From assembly GCF_003967535.1 (NCBI RefSeq), contig NZ_BIFR01000001.1, positions 2,107,001 to 2,171,000 of the forward strand: a stretch of 64,000 bases of DNA, in the 5' to 3' direction. Below the pieces are notes generated by a model that saw nothing but the letters and a program-made list of their open reading frames with translations, had not been told where the DNA came from and made no database searches. A program made the position numbers and the translations under genes. Within the stretch, counting starts at the first letter, position 1. Every line of letters begins with the position of its first letter. This document shows, piece by piece, positions 1 to 8,460 of the stretch. Source of the stretch: Tengunoibacter tsumagoiensis (GTDB lineage: Bacteria; Chloroflexota; Ktedonobacteria; Ktedonobacterales; Ktedonobacteraceae).

Positions 1-532
1 TATTTGGGCCGTAGGTATTGAAAATGCGAACGATACGGACATCAGTCTGATACTGGCGATAATATTCCATTGTTAGCGTCTCACCAAGGCGCTTGCTTTC
101 ATCGTAGCAGGCCCGTGGTCCAATAGGATTTACATTCCCCCAATAATCCTCACGCTGGGGATGGATCAATGGATCGCCGTAGATTTCTGAGGTTGATGAA
201 ATCAGAAAGGAGGCGTTCTGTTTACGTGCCTGTTCAAGCATCTGATAAGTGCCCTGACTGTTGACCAGAATCGTCTCGATTGGGTGCTCCATGTAGCCCA
301 CAGGGCTGGCGGGGCTGGCTAAGTGGAAGATTGCTTCAGCCTCAAATTCAAATGGAATAGTAACATCGTGTTGTAAGAAAGTGAAATTTGGGTGACTGAG
401 AAGGGGGGCAATATTGTCGTGCGAGCCAGTAATGAAATTATCTACGCAAAGGACACTATGCCCTTCTGCTAGTAATCGTGTACAGAGATTGGAGCCAATA
501 AACCCTGCTCCTCCAGTAACAACTGTTTTCAA
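1..532 (-). CDS. NAD-dependent epimerase/dehydratase, UDP-glucuronate decarboxylase-like (3' end off window)
   Basis: The protein would convert an NDP-sugar with tightly bound NAD; UDP-glucuronate decarboxylase (UDP-xylose synthase) is the closest family by motif. It starts at a TTG (530-532, minus strand) preceded by GGAGG at 542-546. Visible motifs are the Rossmann glycine motif VTGGAGFIGSNL at residues 4-15, the HLASPASP segment, the SSTSEIYG strand with its catalytic Ser/Thr, and the YDESK catalytic Tyr-Lys pair. The sequence runs off the left edge at ...RIFNTYGPN, so about half of the protein is present. The extended-SDR family is certain; the exact substrate is inferred from the SPASP and EIYGDP motifs typical of UXS enzymes. 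Confidence 0.88.
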   Translation of the reverse strand, partial: MKTVVTGGAGFIGSNLCTRLLAEGHSVLCVDNFITGSHDNIAPLLSHPNFTFLQHDVTIPFEFEAEAIFHLASPASPVGYMEHPIETILVNSQGTYQMLEQARKQNASFLISSTSEIYGDPLIHPQREDYWGNVNPIGPRACYDESKRLGETLTMEYYRQYQTDVRIVRIFNTYGPN

Positions 533-964
533 TGAAATAAACCTCCAGCAGTAAAATCTTTGGGCTAGATATCCTTTTTCATTATACCTTGATGGGTCTA
601 CAAGCGGAGGGGCTTGAAGAGAACCTGTCAGCCCTTGAGACAAACAAACATCCTTGCTTATTTGTATTTTGTTAAGATTATAGCATGACCTGCCTGATGA
701 GCACAGTTTTTCTATGATCAAGCATGCTGCTAACAGGACTTTTTGGACTTTTTCTACGGTACAGGGCGGCTTGTTCTATCTGCTAGAGCTCCTTCATAGC
801 TGATAGAAGATCTTATGATCCTGTGTAAGATCTATTCACAGAGACGCTTGGGGCGCTGGATTTGTCACAAAGTAAAGTGCTCTCTATGTATTTTATTCTG
901 TGTTTTGTTACGTGTTTTATAAGGAAGAGCTTCCTATACGTGTTTTCTAATAAGGAAGAGCATC
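533..964. other. intergenic stretch without a recognisable gene
   Basis: This lies between the epimerase start and the end of the CPBP gene, both on the minus strand, so it should hold the epimerase promoter. I see no convincing ORF or RNA gene. The only notable structure is the short tandem repeat at 911-970. Confidence 0.5.
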
Positions 965-970
965 CTACTG
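911..970. repeat. two imperfect tandem copies of a ~30-bp unit
   Basis: Two units begin with cgtgtttt at 911 and 939. Each contains taaggaagagc followed by a TCCTA segment, and the second copy carries a 3-base insertion. The core AGGAAG-AG-CTTCCT of the first copy is a small inverted repeat. The second copy covers the stop codon of the neighbouring CPBP gene. Its function is unknown; it may be part of a transcription terminator or a simple duplication. Confidence 0.6.
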
Positions 971-1651
971 TATGCGGGTCTGGCGATAGCGCCAGCGTTG
1001 GTAGAGCACTTCATCGCCCCAACTGAGAAATCCGCTTGTCGTCATACCGTGAACAATAATGACAGCCAGTAGTGAATGTGGACCTGGAAAGAGCAGATAG
1101 ACCAGACTAAAGACGATGCCTGCAAAGCCCACCCCGGCGACACTACGCCAGCTCCATTTACCTAAGCGATGGTAGAGTGTATACACAGCTGTACTGACCA
1201 ACCAGCCCCAGCCCAACCAACCTGTCCATTGTGTAACGGCAGCGAGAAGAAAGCCGCGAAAGAAAAGCTCTTCAACTGGAGCATTGAGAAAAAGATAGAA
1301 GATGCTTTGAAAGATTTGATCTTGTAGCGTAGGGCGACGAAACCAGGGCCCTACAATAAACATGCGGTAGAGGGCAGCAAAAGCTGTCAAGGCGATCCCT
1401 ACGCCAAAGCCTACCATGAGAGCCAGAGGAACATCATGGAGTGTTAGTCCTAGAAACGAGAGAGGCAGGTGGAAGACACCAAGGTAGAGAAAAGGGACCA
1501 GCCCCATTGGAATGATCCGCATCAGAATATCAGGCCACATCCAGCGCCAGGAATCGGCTATATGCGTACGTACAATATGTGTTGATCTACTGGAAGACAC
1601 GTGTGGGCCTCTCCTTGGTAAAAAGACATTCTTTGCCTGGGTTGTTGCCAT
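965..1651 (-). CDS. CPBP family intramembrane glutamic endopeptidase
   Basis: This is a multi-pass membrane protein with the CPBP (Abi/CAAX-like) signature. The motif EELFFRG, matching the EExxxR catalytic motif, lies about residue 130, followed by a His in YHRLG and another in VHGM, the expected metal/active-site histidines. The family cleaves or processes substrates inside the membrane; bacterial members have been linked to bacteriocin self-immunity and prenyl-protein processing, but nothing here tells which. The ATG at 1651 is preferred over a GTG three codons upstream. It stands alone, followed by a gap of over 400 bases. Confidence 0.85.
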   Translation of the reverse strand: MATTQAKNVFLPRRGPHVSSSRSTHIVRTHIADSWRWMWPDILMRIIPMGLVPFLYLGVFHLPLSFLGLTLHDVPLALMVGFGVGIALTAFAALYRMFIVGPWFRRPTLQDQIFQSIFYLFLNAPVEELFFRGFLLAAVTQWTGWLGWGWLVSTAVYTLYHRLGKWSWRSVAGVGFAGIVFSLVYLLFPGPHSLLAVIIVHGMTTSGFLSWGDEVLYQRWRYRQTRIQ

Positions 1652-1912
1652 TCTATCCACTTACTTTCTCTTGATCTTGTGTTAAGAGAATGTTAAATTC
1701 TCGTTGCGTAAGTGTATAGAATTAGAGAGAAAATGTCTACTGGTCTATAAACGTAGGTGGAACCACTGTTACCACTGTATTTGGCGTGATCTTCTGCTTA
1801 ATTGAGGGTAAAAGCAACGAGGGTAGCACAGCTTATCTGCTCGAAAGCGCCTGTTACAGATCACCAGAAGTACTACCGTTTTGTCGGCGAATACAACCAC
1901 CTTACAACCACC

Positions 1913-2566
1913 TTAAAGAAGCTTCTCTACTTGAGCGAGCCCCTCTGCAACCTCCATCTCATTCAGATTGCCTGCTGCCAGATCGGCCGGATTTTTTGCT
2001 TGCAAGCGCTGGTAAAAAGCCCGACCTTGCTCAAGAAGCGCTATCGTTTTCCCATGTTCTAAGAGCTCAAAGAAGATATCCTCAGCTTTCCCATAATGAC
2101 CGATGCGTTCATAATAAGCGAAAAGCTGCTGCTTTACACTATCTGGCAGCTCATAATCAGCCAGAGTCTGCAAGAGATTTAAGATCCGCTCCTGAAAAAA
2201 AGGAGCCTCTTCAAGCGGTTCTTGTTGAGAAGCAGCGAGGTAGAGAGCCAGAGCCTTCACCGAACGATAGTACCCCTCCGAACTGTTGCCGCGAGCAGTA
2301 TAGATCGCAGCCTCCTCCTGGAGGAGACTGGCAATCCACAGTGCCGCCTCTACATTCAAACGATCGATAGGAGAGAGGGCCTTAACCAGCATCTCATCAG
2401 AGAGAGAATTAAGGAAACGAGAGGTCATTCCAACAGTGCGAAGAAGCACATCATCAATATAGATGAGGACCTCTTCATCGTTATCTCTTCTGCGGAGCTT
2501 AAGAATAAACGACAGCTCGCGACCAATCGCCTCGGCCAGGCGGAGAATATAATCTCTATTAATCAT
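1913..2566 (-). CDS. DUF6483 family protein
   Basis: Soluble helical protein of about 217 residues. It opens with MINRDYILRLAEAIGREL, resembling the conserved N-terminus of DUF6483, followed by helical hairpins (DRLNVEAALWIASLLQEEAAIYTARGN and later YYERIGHYGKAEDIFFELLE, written here in pieces) that look TPR-like. The open frame extends 15 codons upstream, but the ATG at 2566 sits behind AAAGGG and matches the family start. The function of the family is not known; helical repeats suggest protein-protein contacts. Genes on either side are unrelated. Confidence 0.75.
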   Translation of the reverse strand: MINRDYILRLAEAIGRELSFILKLRRRDNDEEVLIYIDDVLLRTVGMTSRFLNSLSDEMLVKALSPIDRLNVEAALWIASLLQEEAAIYTARGNSSEGYYRSVKALALYLAASQQEPLEEAPFFQERILNLLQTLADYELPDSVKQQLFAYYERIGHYGKAEDIFFELLEHGKTIALLEQGRAFYQRLQAKNPADLAAGNLNEMEVAEGLAQVEKLL

Positions 2567-2790
2567 AAAGCCCTTTGTATGTCTGCACTGGACAAAAAAG
2601 TAGGTGATCAAGGTTCCTAAAAAGTATACCAGACGTTGGATTGGCAGAACAATAGTGCGTTTATAGAAATAGATCTAACCTCATGCCCATTCTTATCGTA
2701 TTATGTAGAGGAATTGTGAGAAAGTTGCGTGCCATCTGAAGCATACCAGGTCTGTCGTTGAAAAATATTCTAGCAGTCAGAGAGAGTTGG

Positions 2791-3426
2791 ATGAAGAAAC
2801 CAGTACAGCCACAAGACAACCATGAAGTGCCAACAGAGCCTTTAGCACCCTTTGTGCCAATGCCGTCCCCGCCTGCCTCTCAGTATGATGATCTGCATGG
2901 AGAGCCAACGGAGCCTGTGCCACCTGTACAGCAGAGGCTTGTTCTGCCGAGGCCACTTCCTCAGCATTCAGCACAGGCAGCCCAGACGCCTCAACCTGTC
3001 GTAGCTCAATACCCTTATCTGCCAGCGGGACCATCTTATCGCCCACCAACACCTGCGCCGGGCAAACGCAGTATGGTACAACCCAGACCAATTGGAAAAA
3101 GCGCACTGAACCTCATGAGTTGGGCCTTTTTCCCCTGGCTCATTGGAATGATCTTTGTCTGTATTGAAATGATATTATTGTTGCGTTTTAGCTTGAAGCT
3201 TGGGGCGTTGTTTGAAGGGCAATCCTGGATTGAGACGCTCTATATCGTGAGTGATGTATTCGTCTGGCCAGCGCACACCATTTTCCTCTACCTGTTGCCT
3301 CAGGTAGCAAAAGGTCTGCCAACCAATCTTGAACTAGATACCCTCTGTGCCGTCATCCTGTATAGTTTCGTCTCTCGTTTGATCGTGCGTTTTTTGAAGT
3401 TTGTGCTGAGCATCCAGAGAGTATAG
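2791..3426 (+). CDS. YGGT-like membrane protein with proline-rich N-terminus
   Basis: The N-terminal ~95 residues are rich in Pro, Gln and Ala and probably disordered. The C-terminal half has two hydrophobic segments (about residues 110-135 and 180-205) separated by a loop with VSDVFVWPAHTIF. This layout (TM, amphipathic segment with a P-x(3)-F pattern, TM) resembles YGGT proteins, a family tied loosely to cell envelope and division functions. The open frame begins at TTG 2758, but the ATG at 2791 is preferred. The assignment is by pattern only; a generic 2-TM protein is the alternative. Confidence 0.5.
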   Translation: MKKPVQPQDNHEVPTEPLAPFVPMPSPPASQYDDLHGEPTEPVPPVQQRLVLPRPLPQHSAQAAQTPQPVVAQYPYLPAGPSYRPPTPAPGKRSMVQPRPIGKSALNLMSWAFFPWLIGMIFVCIEMILLLRFSLKLGALFEGQSWIETLYIVSDVFVWPAHTIFLYLLPQVAKGLPTNLELDTLCAVILYSFVSRLIVRFLKFVLSIQRV

Positions 3427-3474
3427 AGATGTAGCCCACAAGCGGAATGCAGTGGTTATGTGGACCTGACTGAA

Positions 3475-4011
3475 TTAATCCTTACCGAACTCGTCGAGGG
3501 CATCCAGACTATTGATGAAGTCGCGGTAGGCATCCAGATTATCGGCACCTTCAGCGTCTTCGATCTTTGAGTCATTTTTTGAGAGCGAGCGGCGGGACTC
3601 CTCATTCTGCTGTTCGAGGGCGACACCAGCTCGTTCTAGAACACTCTCCTCAACATAGATGGGCGTTTTAGAGCGAACGGCGAGCGCAATAGCATCGCTA
3701 GGGCGTGAATCGATCTCCACATGTCGTCCCCCCATATCGAGCACCAGGCGAGCATAATAGATATCGTCGATGAGATCAGAGATCACAATACTCACCATCT
3801 TGCTGCCCAGTTCACTGATCACATTTTTCAGGAGATCATGAGTGAGCGGCCTTGGAGAGGTCGTGCCTTGAAGTTCGACGGCAATAGCATATGCCTCCGG
3901 GTGTGCGATCCAGATGATGAGGTAACGATCCTGTTTTGTGGCTTTCAAGATGACCACATGCTGTTGCGTAGCTAGATTGATGCGCACGCTCTCAACTGTC
4001 ATCTCTACCAT
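3475..4011 (-). CDS. bifunctional nuclease family protein (BFN, DUF151)
   Basis: The start MVEMTVESVRIN and the core RYLIIWIAHPEAYAIAVELQG, followed by SRPSDAIALAVRSKTPIYVEESVL, are the hallmarks of the DUF151/bifunctional nuclease domain (residues ~1-130). Family members have been reported to have DNase and RNase activity. A C-terminal acidic, poorly conserved tail of about 50 residues follows. The frame is open 21 codons further upstream, but ATG 4011 matches the family N-terminus. It is divergent from lexA, with about 300 bases between the two starts. Confidence 0.88.
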   Translation of the reverse strand: MVEMTVESVRINLATQQHVVILKATKQDRYLIIWIAHPEAYAIAVELQGTTSPRPLTHDLLKNVISELGSKMVSIVISDLIDDIYYARLVLDMGGRHVEIDSRPSDAIALAVRSKTPIYVEESVLERAGVALEQQNEESRRSLSKNDSKIEDAEGADNLDAYRDFINSLDALDEFGKD

Positions 4012-4187
4012 AGTTCTTTTGACTCTCTCTTTCGTGCGTAGATCCGTCGAATAGATGCTGTTCCTATTGTACACCTATCAAAGTGTCAGGCGCAAATCGC
4101 CAGCGTTTCCTTTGATAGCTTATCGTATCTTGTTAGTGCTATGCAAGGGTGTCCCCTCATGACATTTTGCTCATGAGCTTCTATTTT

Positions 4188-4202
4188 CGGAAAATACGTT
4201 CC
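4188..4202 (+). promoter_or_regulatory. upstream SOS-box-like site
   Basis: CGGAAAATACGTTCC matches GAA-N5-GTTC, the arrangement of the Gram-positive type SOS box (CGAAC-N4-GTTCG), and is also a GGAA-N6-TTCC palindrome. It lies about 44 bases upstream of the promoter's -10 box. It is probably an accessory LexA operator. Confidence 0.5.
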
Positions 4203-4211
4203 AAAAAAGGC

Positions 4212-4240
4212 TTGTATTGCCTATGTGGTTGTGGTATTAT
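4212..4240 (+). promoter_or_regulatory. lexA promoter (TTGTAT-17-TATTAT)
   Basis: The -35 box TTGTAT (4212-4217) and the -10 box TATTAT (4235-4240) are separated by exactly 17 bases. The predicted start point near 4247 lies inside the SOS box, which is the expected geometry for autorepression. Confidence 0.65.
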
Positions 4241-4245
4241 TTTCT

Positions 4246-4259
4246 CGAATAGTCGTTCT
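4246..4259 (+). promoter_or_regulatory. SOS box (LexA operator) overlapping the lexA start point
   Basis: CGAATAGTCGTTCT matches the Gram-positive LexA consensus CGAAC-N4-GTTCG with one mismatch per half site. It sits directly after the -10 box of lexA, so bound LexA would block transcription. LexA autoregulation is established for the family; binding here is inferred. Confidence 0.75.
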
Positions 4260-4316
4260 ATTTTTGGGTTGTGGGGCTGTCACGCAGATGTGCTTAGAAA
4301 GGCAGGAGAGCATACC

Positions 4317-4958
4317 ATGTCACTGGAACAAGCCAGCGATATACAGCGGCGCATGTATGATTTCATTGTAACGTATATGAGATCAGAAGGAATGCCGCCA
4401 ACAAATCGAGAAATTGGTCGCGAGATGAATATTGCCAGTACAGGCCATGTGGATTATCATCTTACGATGTTAGAGAAAAAGGGTCTGATCTCCCGGCAGC
4501 CAAAAAAGAGCCGCGGTATCAAACTCACCAAGCAGACCCAGGGGATTCCTGTTATGGGGGCCATTGCTGCTGGTCAGCCACTGGACATCTATACCGATGC
4601 AGCTGAGTCTGTAGATACTGGTTGTCAGATTCCTGAGGCCGAGAATACGTATGCGCTGATTGTGCGCGGGCGCTCAATGATCGAAGATCATATCTGTGAT
4701 GGTGATTATGTGGTGATTAAGCCACAGCCGACATGCCAGAATGGAGATATTGTTGTCGCCGTCCATATGCAGGAAGGCGTGACAGGCAGCGCGACCCTCA
4801 AACGCTTCTTTCAGGAGAAAGAGCACGATCGGGTCCGTTTACAGCCTGCTAATTCAGAGCTTGATCCCATTTTGATTCCTAAAAGCGTATGGGATCGCGA
4901 ATGGCAGATTCAGGGCAAGGTAGTGGCCATCTTCCGCCAGTGTGGGACGGCTGCGTAA
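4317..4958 (+). CDS. lexA: LexA repressor (SOS response, self-cleaving)
   Basis: LexA represses DNA-damage genes and is inactivated by RecA-stimulated self-cleavage. The 213-residue product has the N-terminal winged-helix DNA-binding domain (residues 1-70; PTNREIGREMNIAS is the helix-turn-helix), the Ala85-Gly86 cleavage site in MGAIAAGQP, and a peptidase S24 domain with catalytic Ser120 (RGRSM) and Lys162 (ATLKRF). The start at 4317 follows GCAGGAG and agrees with the usual length; the open frame begins further upstream, inside the promoter region, and is not used. Two SOS-like boxes upstream imply autoregulation. A terminator follows at 5087. Confidence 0.97.
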   Translation: MSLEQASDIQRRMYDFIVTYMRSEGMPPTNREIGREMNIASTGHVDYHLTMLEKKGLISRQPKKSRGIKLTKQTQGIPVMGAIAAGQPLDIYTDAAESVDTGCQIPEAENTYALIVRGRSMIEDHICDGDYVVIKPQPTCQNGDIVVAVHMQEGVTGSATLKRFFQEKEHDRVRLQPANSELDPILIPKSVWDREWQIQGKVVAIFRQCGTAA

Positions 4959-5086
4959 TCTCCTTTTTCCCTCTTCTCTGCGTGGCCGGCGACATAGATT
5001 GACATATGCACGTTCGTCAGGCAGTTAGCCATAGGAAGGTGTGCAGGATGCGAAGCGCTCCTGCATTATCTGCGTTGATCATTTCT

Positions 5087-5114
5087 AGAGGCACTGCTGC
5101 CTGGCCTCTTTTTC
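5087..5114 (+). terminator. rho-independent terminator after lexA
   Basis: The stem AGAGGC (5087-5092) / GCCTCT (5104-5109) is followed by a run of T with one C. It separates lexA from the next promoter. Confidence 0.55.
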
Positions 5115-5164
5115 TATCTTTTACGCTTTTTTTCTGATCTGCCGCTTTTGCATTACTGTTCACC

Positions 5165-5193
5165 TTGTACTCTTCCCCCAATTTTGGTATACT
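5165..5193 (+). promoter_or_regulatory. promoter (TTGTAC-17-TATACT)
   Basis: The -35 TTGTAC (5165-5170) and -10 TATACT (5188-5193) have a 17-base spacer. The open frame downstream reaches back into this promoter, which shows that its true start must be later (GTG at 5237). Confidence 0.7.
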
Positions 5194-5236
5194 AGGGATA
5201 GAGAATCTTCACCTTTTTGTGCGGAAAAGGTCTGTT

Positions 5237-6358
5237 GTGAAAGCTCGGAAAGGAATCACGGCTTTGATGAAGGCTGTGGCTGTGGCGCTGGTTTTGATTG
5301 CGGGTGCCGCCGTCGTCCTCTGGTTTGCAAATACCTTAAACTCCTGGGTGCTTGGTGGATTAATTGGTGGATTGGCTGCCCTTCTCCTCAGTATCCCGAT
5401 CACTTTGACGCTTTTCTCCTATCTCTCTCGTCGTCATGATGAACGCTTGCGTACTGAAGCTCGCGAGGAAGAGGAGCTGTTTCTTGCGCGCGCCCAACAG
5501 TATCGTGCTTACCCTACGTATCTTCAATCTGGCGAGCAGTATGCGTCCCTGGACTTTCCGCGTGTGTTGAGCTATGAAGATGATGAACCAGAGTATGTCG
5601 ATGCGGAGAGCGCGTCCTGGTATGAGGACGAAGATGATTGGTATGTTTCGCAGCCACCTCAGGAGCTTCGCAGAGAGCAGCTACGGCAGTTGCCTCCGCC
5701 TCGACAGGTCGAAGAGCCCACGCGCCAATTAAAGCAGATCTCTCAGCAAGGCAGTTCGACAAAACAGGTACGTTCGCGTACTGGTTCGCAACGTGGCCGA
5801 GAGACGACAGGACGCCTACAGAGTGCAGCTTTTCCTGGCTATCAAGTAGAATCTTCGCGTAGCCAGTTTCAATCACAGGCCTTGCGAACTGCTCGTTTAG
5901 AGGCGGTTCGCAAGATTGAGCAGGACGAAGATCGTACAATCATACAAAGGCCCCCGGCTAAACGGAGTATGACCACCAGACATGAGCGTATGCGTGCTCT
6001 GCGCCAGAAACGAGCCGCTGAACGCTCAGGCTACCAGGATCGATCACGTCTTGAAGGTTCTCTAAAGCGGCCTGAGAGTAAACAGAGGCATCAGACCGAT
6101 CCAGCCTTTGGATACTCGTTGCCACCATCCCTGGTAGAAGGCGAAAGTATGACTCATCCACAGTATGAATATGGAGAGCCACGCACGACAGATCTCGATC
6201 CAGATGCCTCATTGGAGCAATTGAACAGGCCGCATCTACGTAAAGCACCCTATATGTACGATGATGATCCTTTGCGGCAGGAGATGTCACAGCACGTCGA
6301 TGAGCCGATTACACGTCGTTCTTCTCGCAATCTGGCGAAGTACCGGAAAGATCAATAG
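5237..6358 (+). CDS. hypothetical membrane-anchored protein with long charged tail
   Basis: The start is the GTG at 5237, seven bases behind AAAAGG and downstream of a good promoter. Two adjacent transmembrane segments (about residues 10-30 and 38-62) are followed by a basic stretch (SRRHDERLR), an acidic region (DDEPEYVDAES, YEDEDDWY) and about 200 residues rich in Gln, Arg and Ser without obvious fold. The cytoplasmic tail is likely disordered and could bind protein or nucleic acid. I do not recognise the family. It is followed by a DedA gene in the same direction after about 100 bases. Confidence 0.7.
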   Translation: MKARKGITALMKAVAVALVLIAGAAVVLWFANTLNSWVLGGLIGGLAALLLSIPITLTLFSYLSRRHDERLRTEAREEEELFLARAQQYRAYPTYLQSGEQYASLDFPRVLSYEDDEPEYVDAESASWYEDEDDWYVSQPPQELRREQLRQLPPPRQVEEPTRQLKQISQQGSSTKQVRSRTGSQRGRETTGRLQSAAFPGYQVESSRSQFQSQALRTARLEAVRKIEQDEDRTIIQRPPAKRSMTTRHERMRALRQKRAAERSGYQDRSRLEGSLKRPESKQRHQTDPAFGYSLPPSLVEGESMTHPQYEYGEPRTTDLDPDASLEQLNRPHLRKAPYMYDDDPLRQEMSQHVDEPITRRSSRNLAKYRKDQ

Positions 6359-6458
6359 TCAGATCTCCCTATATTTTTGTACTACTGGTCCTATCCTCTT
6401 TGCAGAAAGTATGCTAGTATGGGCTTAAAAGCGTAGGTTTTGCGAAGGAGGCTTGTTC

Positions 6459-7289
6459 TTGCTTACTCAATTAACGACAGCATTGACAGATATAATCACA
6501 AACCTGTATGTCGCGACAGGATTGTTTGGCATCATATTAGCGATGGCCATTGAAAGCTGCTGTATCCCTTTACCGAGCGAGGTTGTGATGCCAATCGCTG
6601 GTATTTTGATCGCACAGGGAAAGCTTTTGCCCGGTATGAATCCTTTTCTGGCCATCTTTCTTGTGGCTCTATCAGGAGCTTTTGGCTGTCTGCTTGGTTC
6701 GATAGTGGCCTATTATATTGGCTACAAAGGCGGACGACCTTTGATGTTGAAGTATGGTCGCTATGTGTTGATCTCTCAGCACGATGCCGATAAAGCAGAT
6801 GCTTTCTTTGCTCGCTGGGGAACACCAACAGCATTTTTCTCTCGCCTGTTGCCAGTGGTGCGTACCTATATTTCTCTGCCTGCTGGTATTGCAAAGATGC
6901 CTTTCTTGAAATTCTGTGTGTATTCTTTTCTGGGATCTTTGCCCTGGTGCTTTCTGCTAGCCTATGCTGGTACTGTACTTGGGGACCATATGGATGTTTT
7001 GAGCCCGATCTTCCACGTTGCTGATGTATTTATTGCCATCGCGCTGGTTATCCTGGTTGTCTGGTATGTACGCCGTCACCTGCGCCATGATCGTGAGGCA
7101 CGTGAAGCACATGCAGCCGCTGAGGCTCTGCAACAATCTGCCAGTGCTCAACAAGCCATCGCACAGGGTATTAATCAAGCCCCGTGGAATCAAGCTCAAC
7201 CTCAGTCTTCTGCCCAGCAGTGGAACCAGGCTCAGGCCCAGCAGTGGGGTCAGCAGCCCCCCTATCCACAGCAGCCTCCTCAGCGCTAA
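6459..7289 (+). CDS. DedA family membrane protein
   Basis: DedA/VTT-domain proteins are polytopic membrane proteins; some members flip lipids such as undecaprenyl phosphate or phosphatidylethanolamine. The hallmarks seen are the N-terminal ESCCIPLPSEVVMPIAG (the E...P.P.E motif of DedA), GSIVAYYIGYKGG, and the FFSRLLPVVRTYISLPAGIAKM motif with its conserved Arg and Pro-Gly. The C-terminal ~50 residues are an Ala/Gln-rich tail with repeated QQWNQAQ-like units. AAGGAGG at 6445-6451 favours the TTG at 6459 (7-base spacing) over the TTG at 6453. A very strong hairpin terminator follows. Confidence 0.93.
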   Translation: MLTQLTTALTDIITNLYVATGLFGIILAMAIESCCIPLPSEVVMPIAGILIAQGKLLPGMNPFLAIFLVALSGAFGCLLGSIVAYYIGYKGGRPLMLKYGRYVLISQHDADKADAFFARWGTPTAFFSRLLPVVRTYISLPAGIAKMPFLKFCVYSFLGSLPWCFLLAYAGTVLGDHMDVLSPIFHVADVFIAIALVILVVWYVRRHLRHDREAREAHAAAEALQQSASAQQAIAQGINQAPWNQAQPQSSAQQWNQAQAQQWGQQPPYPQQPPQR

Positions 7290-7300
7290 CGTTTCTCAAC

Positions 7301-7360
7301 TGAGAACCATAGAAAAAAGACAGGTCTTATGCATGACCTGTCTTTTTTCTATGGTTCTCA
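7301..7360. terminator. 26-bp perfect inverted repeat, bidirectional terminator
   Basis: Arms 7301-7326 and 7335-7360 are perfect reverse complements around an 8-base loop. Each arm contains an A6/T6 tract, so either strand would give a stem with a U-rich flank. It starts 12 bases after the dedA stop codon. Confidence 0.8.
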
Positions 7361-7545
7361 TCTGCGCTGCTCTGTTGAAGTCTCTTTTCTTGTGGATATT
7401 GAACAGAGCGTATTGAATGAAGCCTCCATAAGCCTTTTCGAGAGCTTTTTGTAGAGTTAGACGTTCATGAAAGGGTTTCACCACTCTGTATGAATCCTTT
7501 ATTTTCAGAAGAGATACTTCTGTCTTTAACGATCTACACGCCTGC

Positions 7546-8460
7546 TTAATGAGAGGTCAGGAAGGCGACGAACGCAGGGAATGTGAACGTGAGGCTGCCA
7601 ATACAGGCAAGACTCACTCCCAATGCGAGCAGACGATTCCAGCGTCCACGCAGTGAGAGAGCCAGCAGACTATACCAGAGCAGCCAGAGAGTGAAGACTA
7701 CTGGCGTACCAACCTTCAGCGTTGTAAGTACCCCATGTAAAGAGATACCATCATTGGCAGTGACTCCCAGAAAGAACAGGATGGGGAGACCCCAGACAAA
7801 GAGTAGAATCCAGGTCCTGGCTCGCGCCAGCAGATAGTGAAAATACGTACGATAGCGAGCAGTTTTGCGCATACTCCAATGCTGGCGTGTGAATTGGAGC
7901 CTCTGTAGAACCACAGCGACGACAAAGATCTGAACGGAGAGATCATAGAGAAAAACATACGTGCGTGTCCAGAAGTTTGTGGGTTCGATCTCCGACAGAT
8001 TCCAATTGTAATCACTGGGGAGATTGAAGAGAGCCGAGTCCAGAAGATGAGAGATTCCGAAGCGCAACCAGTGCCAGTAGCCATTCTGAGCTGCTGCAAA
8101 GCCTCCCAATGTCAATGCCAGTTGACGGCTCAGTTGTGAGAACGAGACAACTGTCACAATAATACAGAGCAGACTCATGGAAAGATGGAACGACGAGTTC
8201 TCATGCTTTGTAAAATCGCCCTCTGCCAGATAGACATACATAATAAAGGCGGAGAGCACCAGAAGGAGCAGATAGCCTGGAATACTCAGCGGGCTCCAGA
8301 GAAGGCTCAGAGCTTCTATCAGGGCCAGCAGACCATACACAACCAATGAGCCCAGAGCCATAAAGATCGAGAAAAAGAGGATTTCATCGAAACCAGTCTC
8401 GTTGATCTGTGTCTCTTGTATGTCTGGAGTCTGTTCTGAAAGTAAGATGTTCTTATTCAT
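7546..8460 (-). CDS. hypothetical multi-pass membrane protein
   Basis: About 304 residues with roughly seven hydrophobic segments (ILFFSIFMALGSLVVYGLL, LSIPGYLLLLVLSAFIMYVY, LLCIIVTVVSF, VQIFVVAVVL, WILLFVWGLPILFFLGV, TPVVFTLWLLWYSLLALSL, ALGVSLACIGSLTFTF). The start ATG 8460 follows GAGG at a 5-base spacing; an upstream ATG at 8487 lacks this. No catalytic motif or known family is visible. It is divergent from the ECF sigma operon that starts at 8769, so the two could share the intervening 300-base regulatory region. Confidence 0.75.
   Translation of the reverse strand: MNKNILLSEQTPDIQETQINETGFDEILFFSIFMALGSLVVYGLLALIEALSLLWSPLSIPGYLLLLVLSAFIMYVYLAEGDFTKHENSSFHLSMSLLCIIVTVVSFSQLSRQLALTLGGFAAAQNGYWHWLRFGISHLLDSALFNLPSDYNWNLSEIEPTNFWTRTYVFLYDLSVQIFVVAVVLQRLQFTRQHWSMRKTARYRTYFHYLLARARTWILLFVWGLPILFFLGVTANDGISLHGVLTTLKVGTPVVFTLWLLWYSLLALSLRGRWNRLLALGVSLACIGSLTFTFPAFVAFLTSH

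Noticed and set aside
1786..2370. 194-codon open frame on the plus strand
   Set aside because: It lies antisense to the DUF6483 gene, lacks a ribosome site, and its translation has no fold-like pattern.
5041..5075. Small SRP RNA-like hairpin after lexA
   Set aside because: It has a GCAGGA/TCCTGC stem but lacks the conserved GGAAG...AGCAG apical loop of 4.5S RNA.
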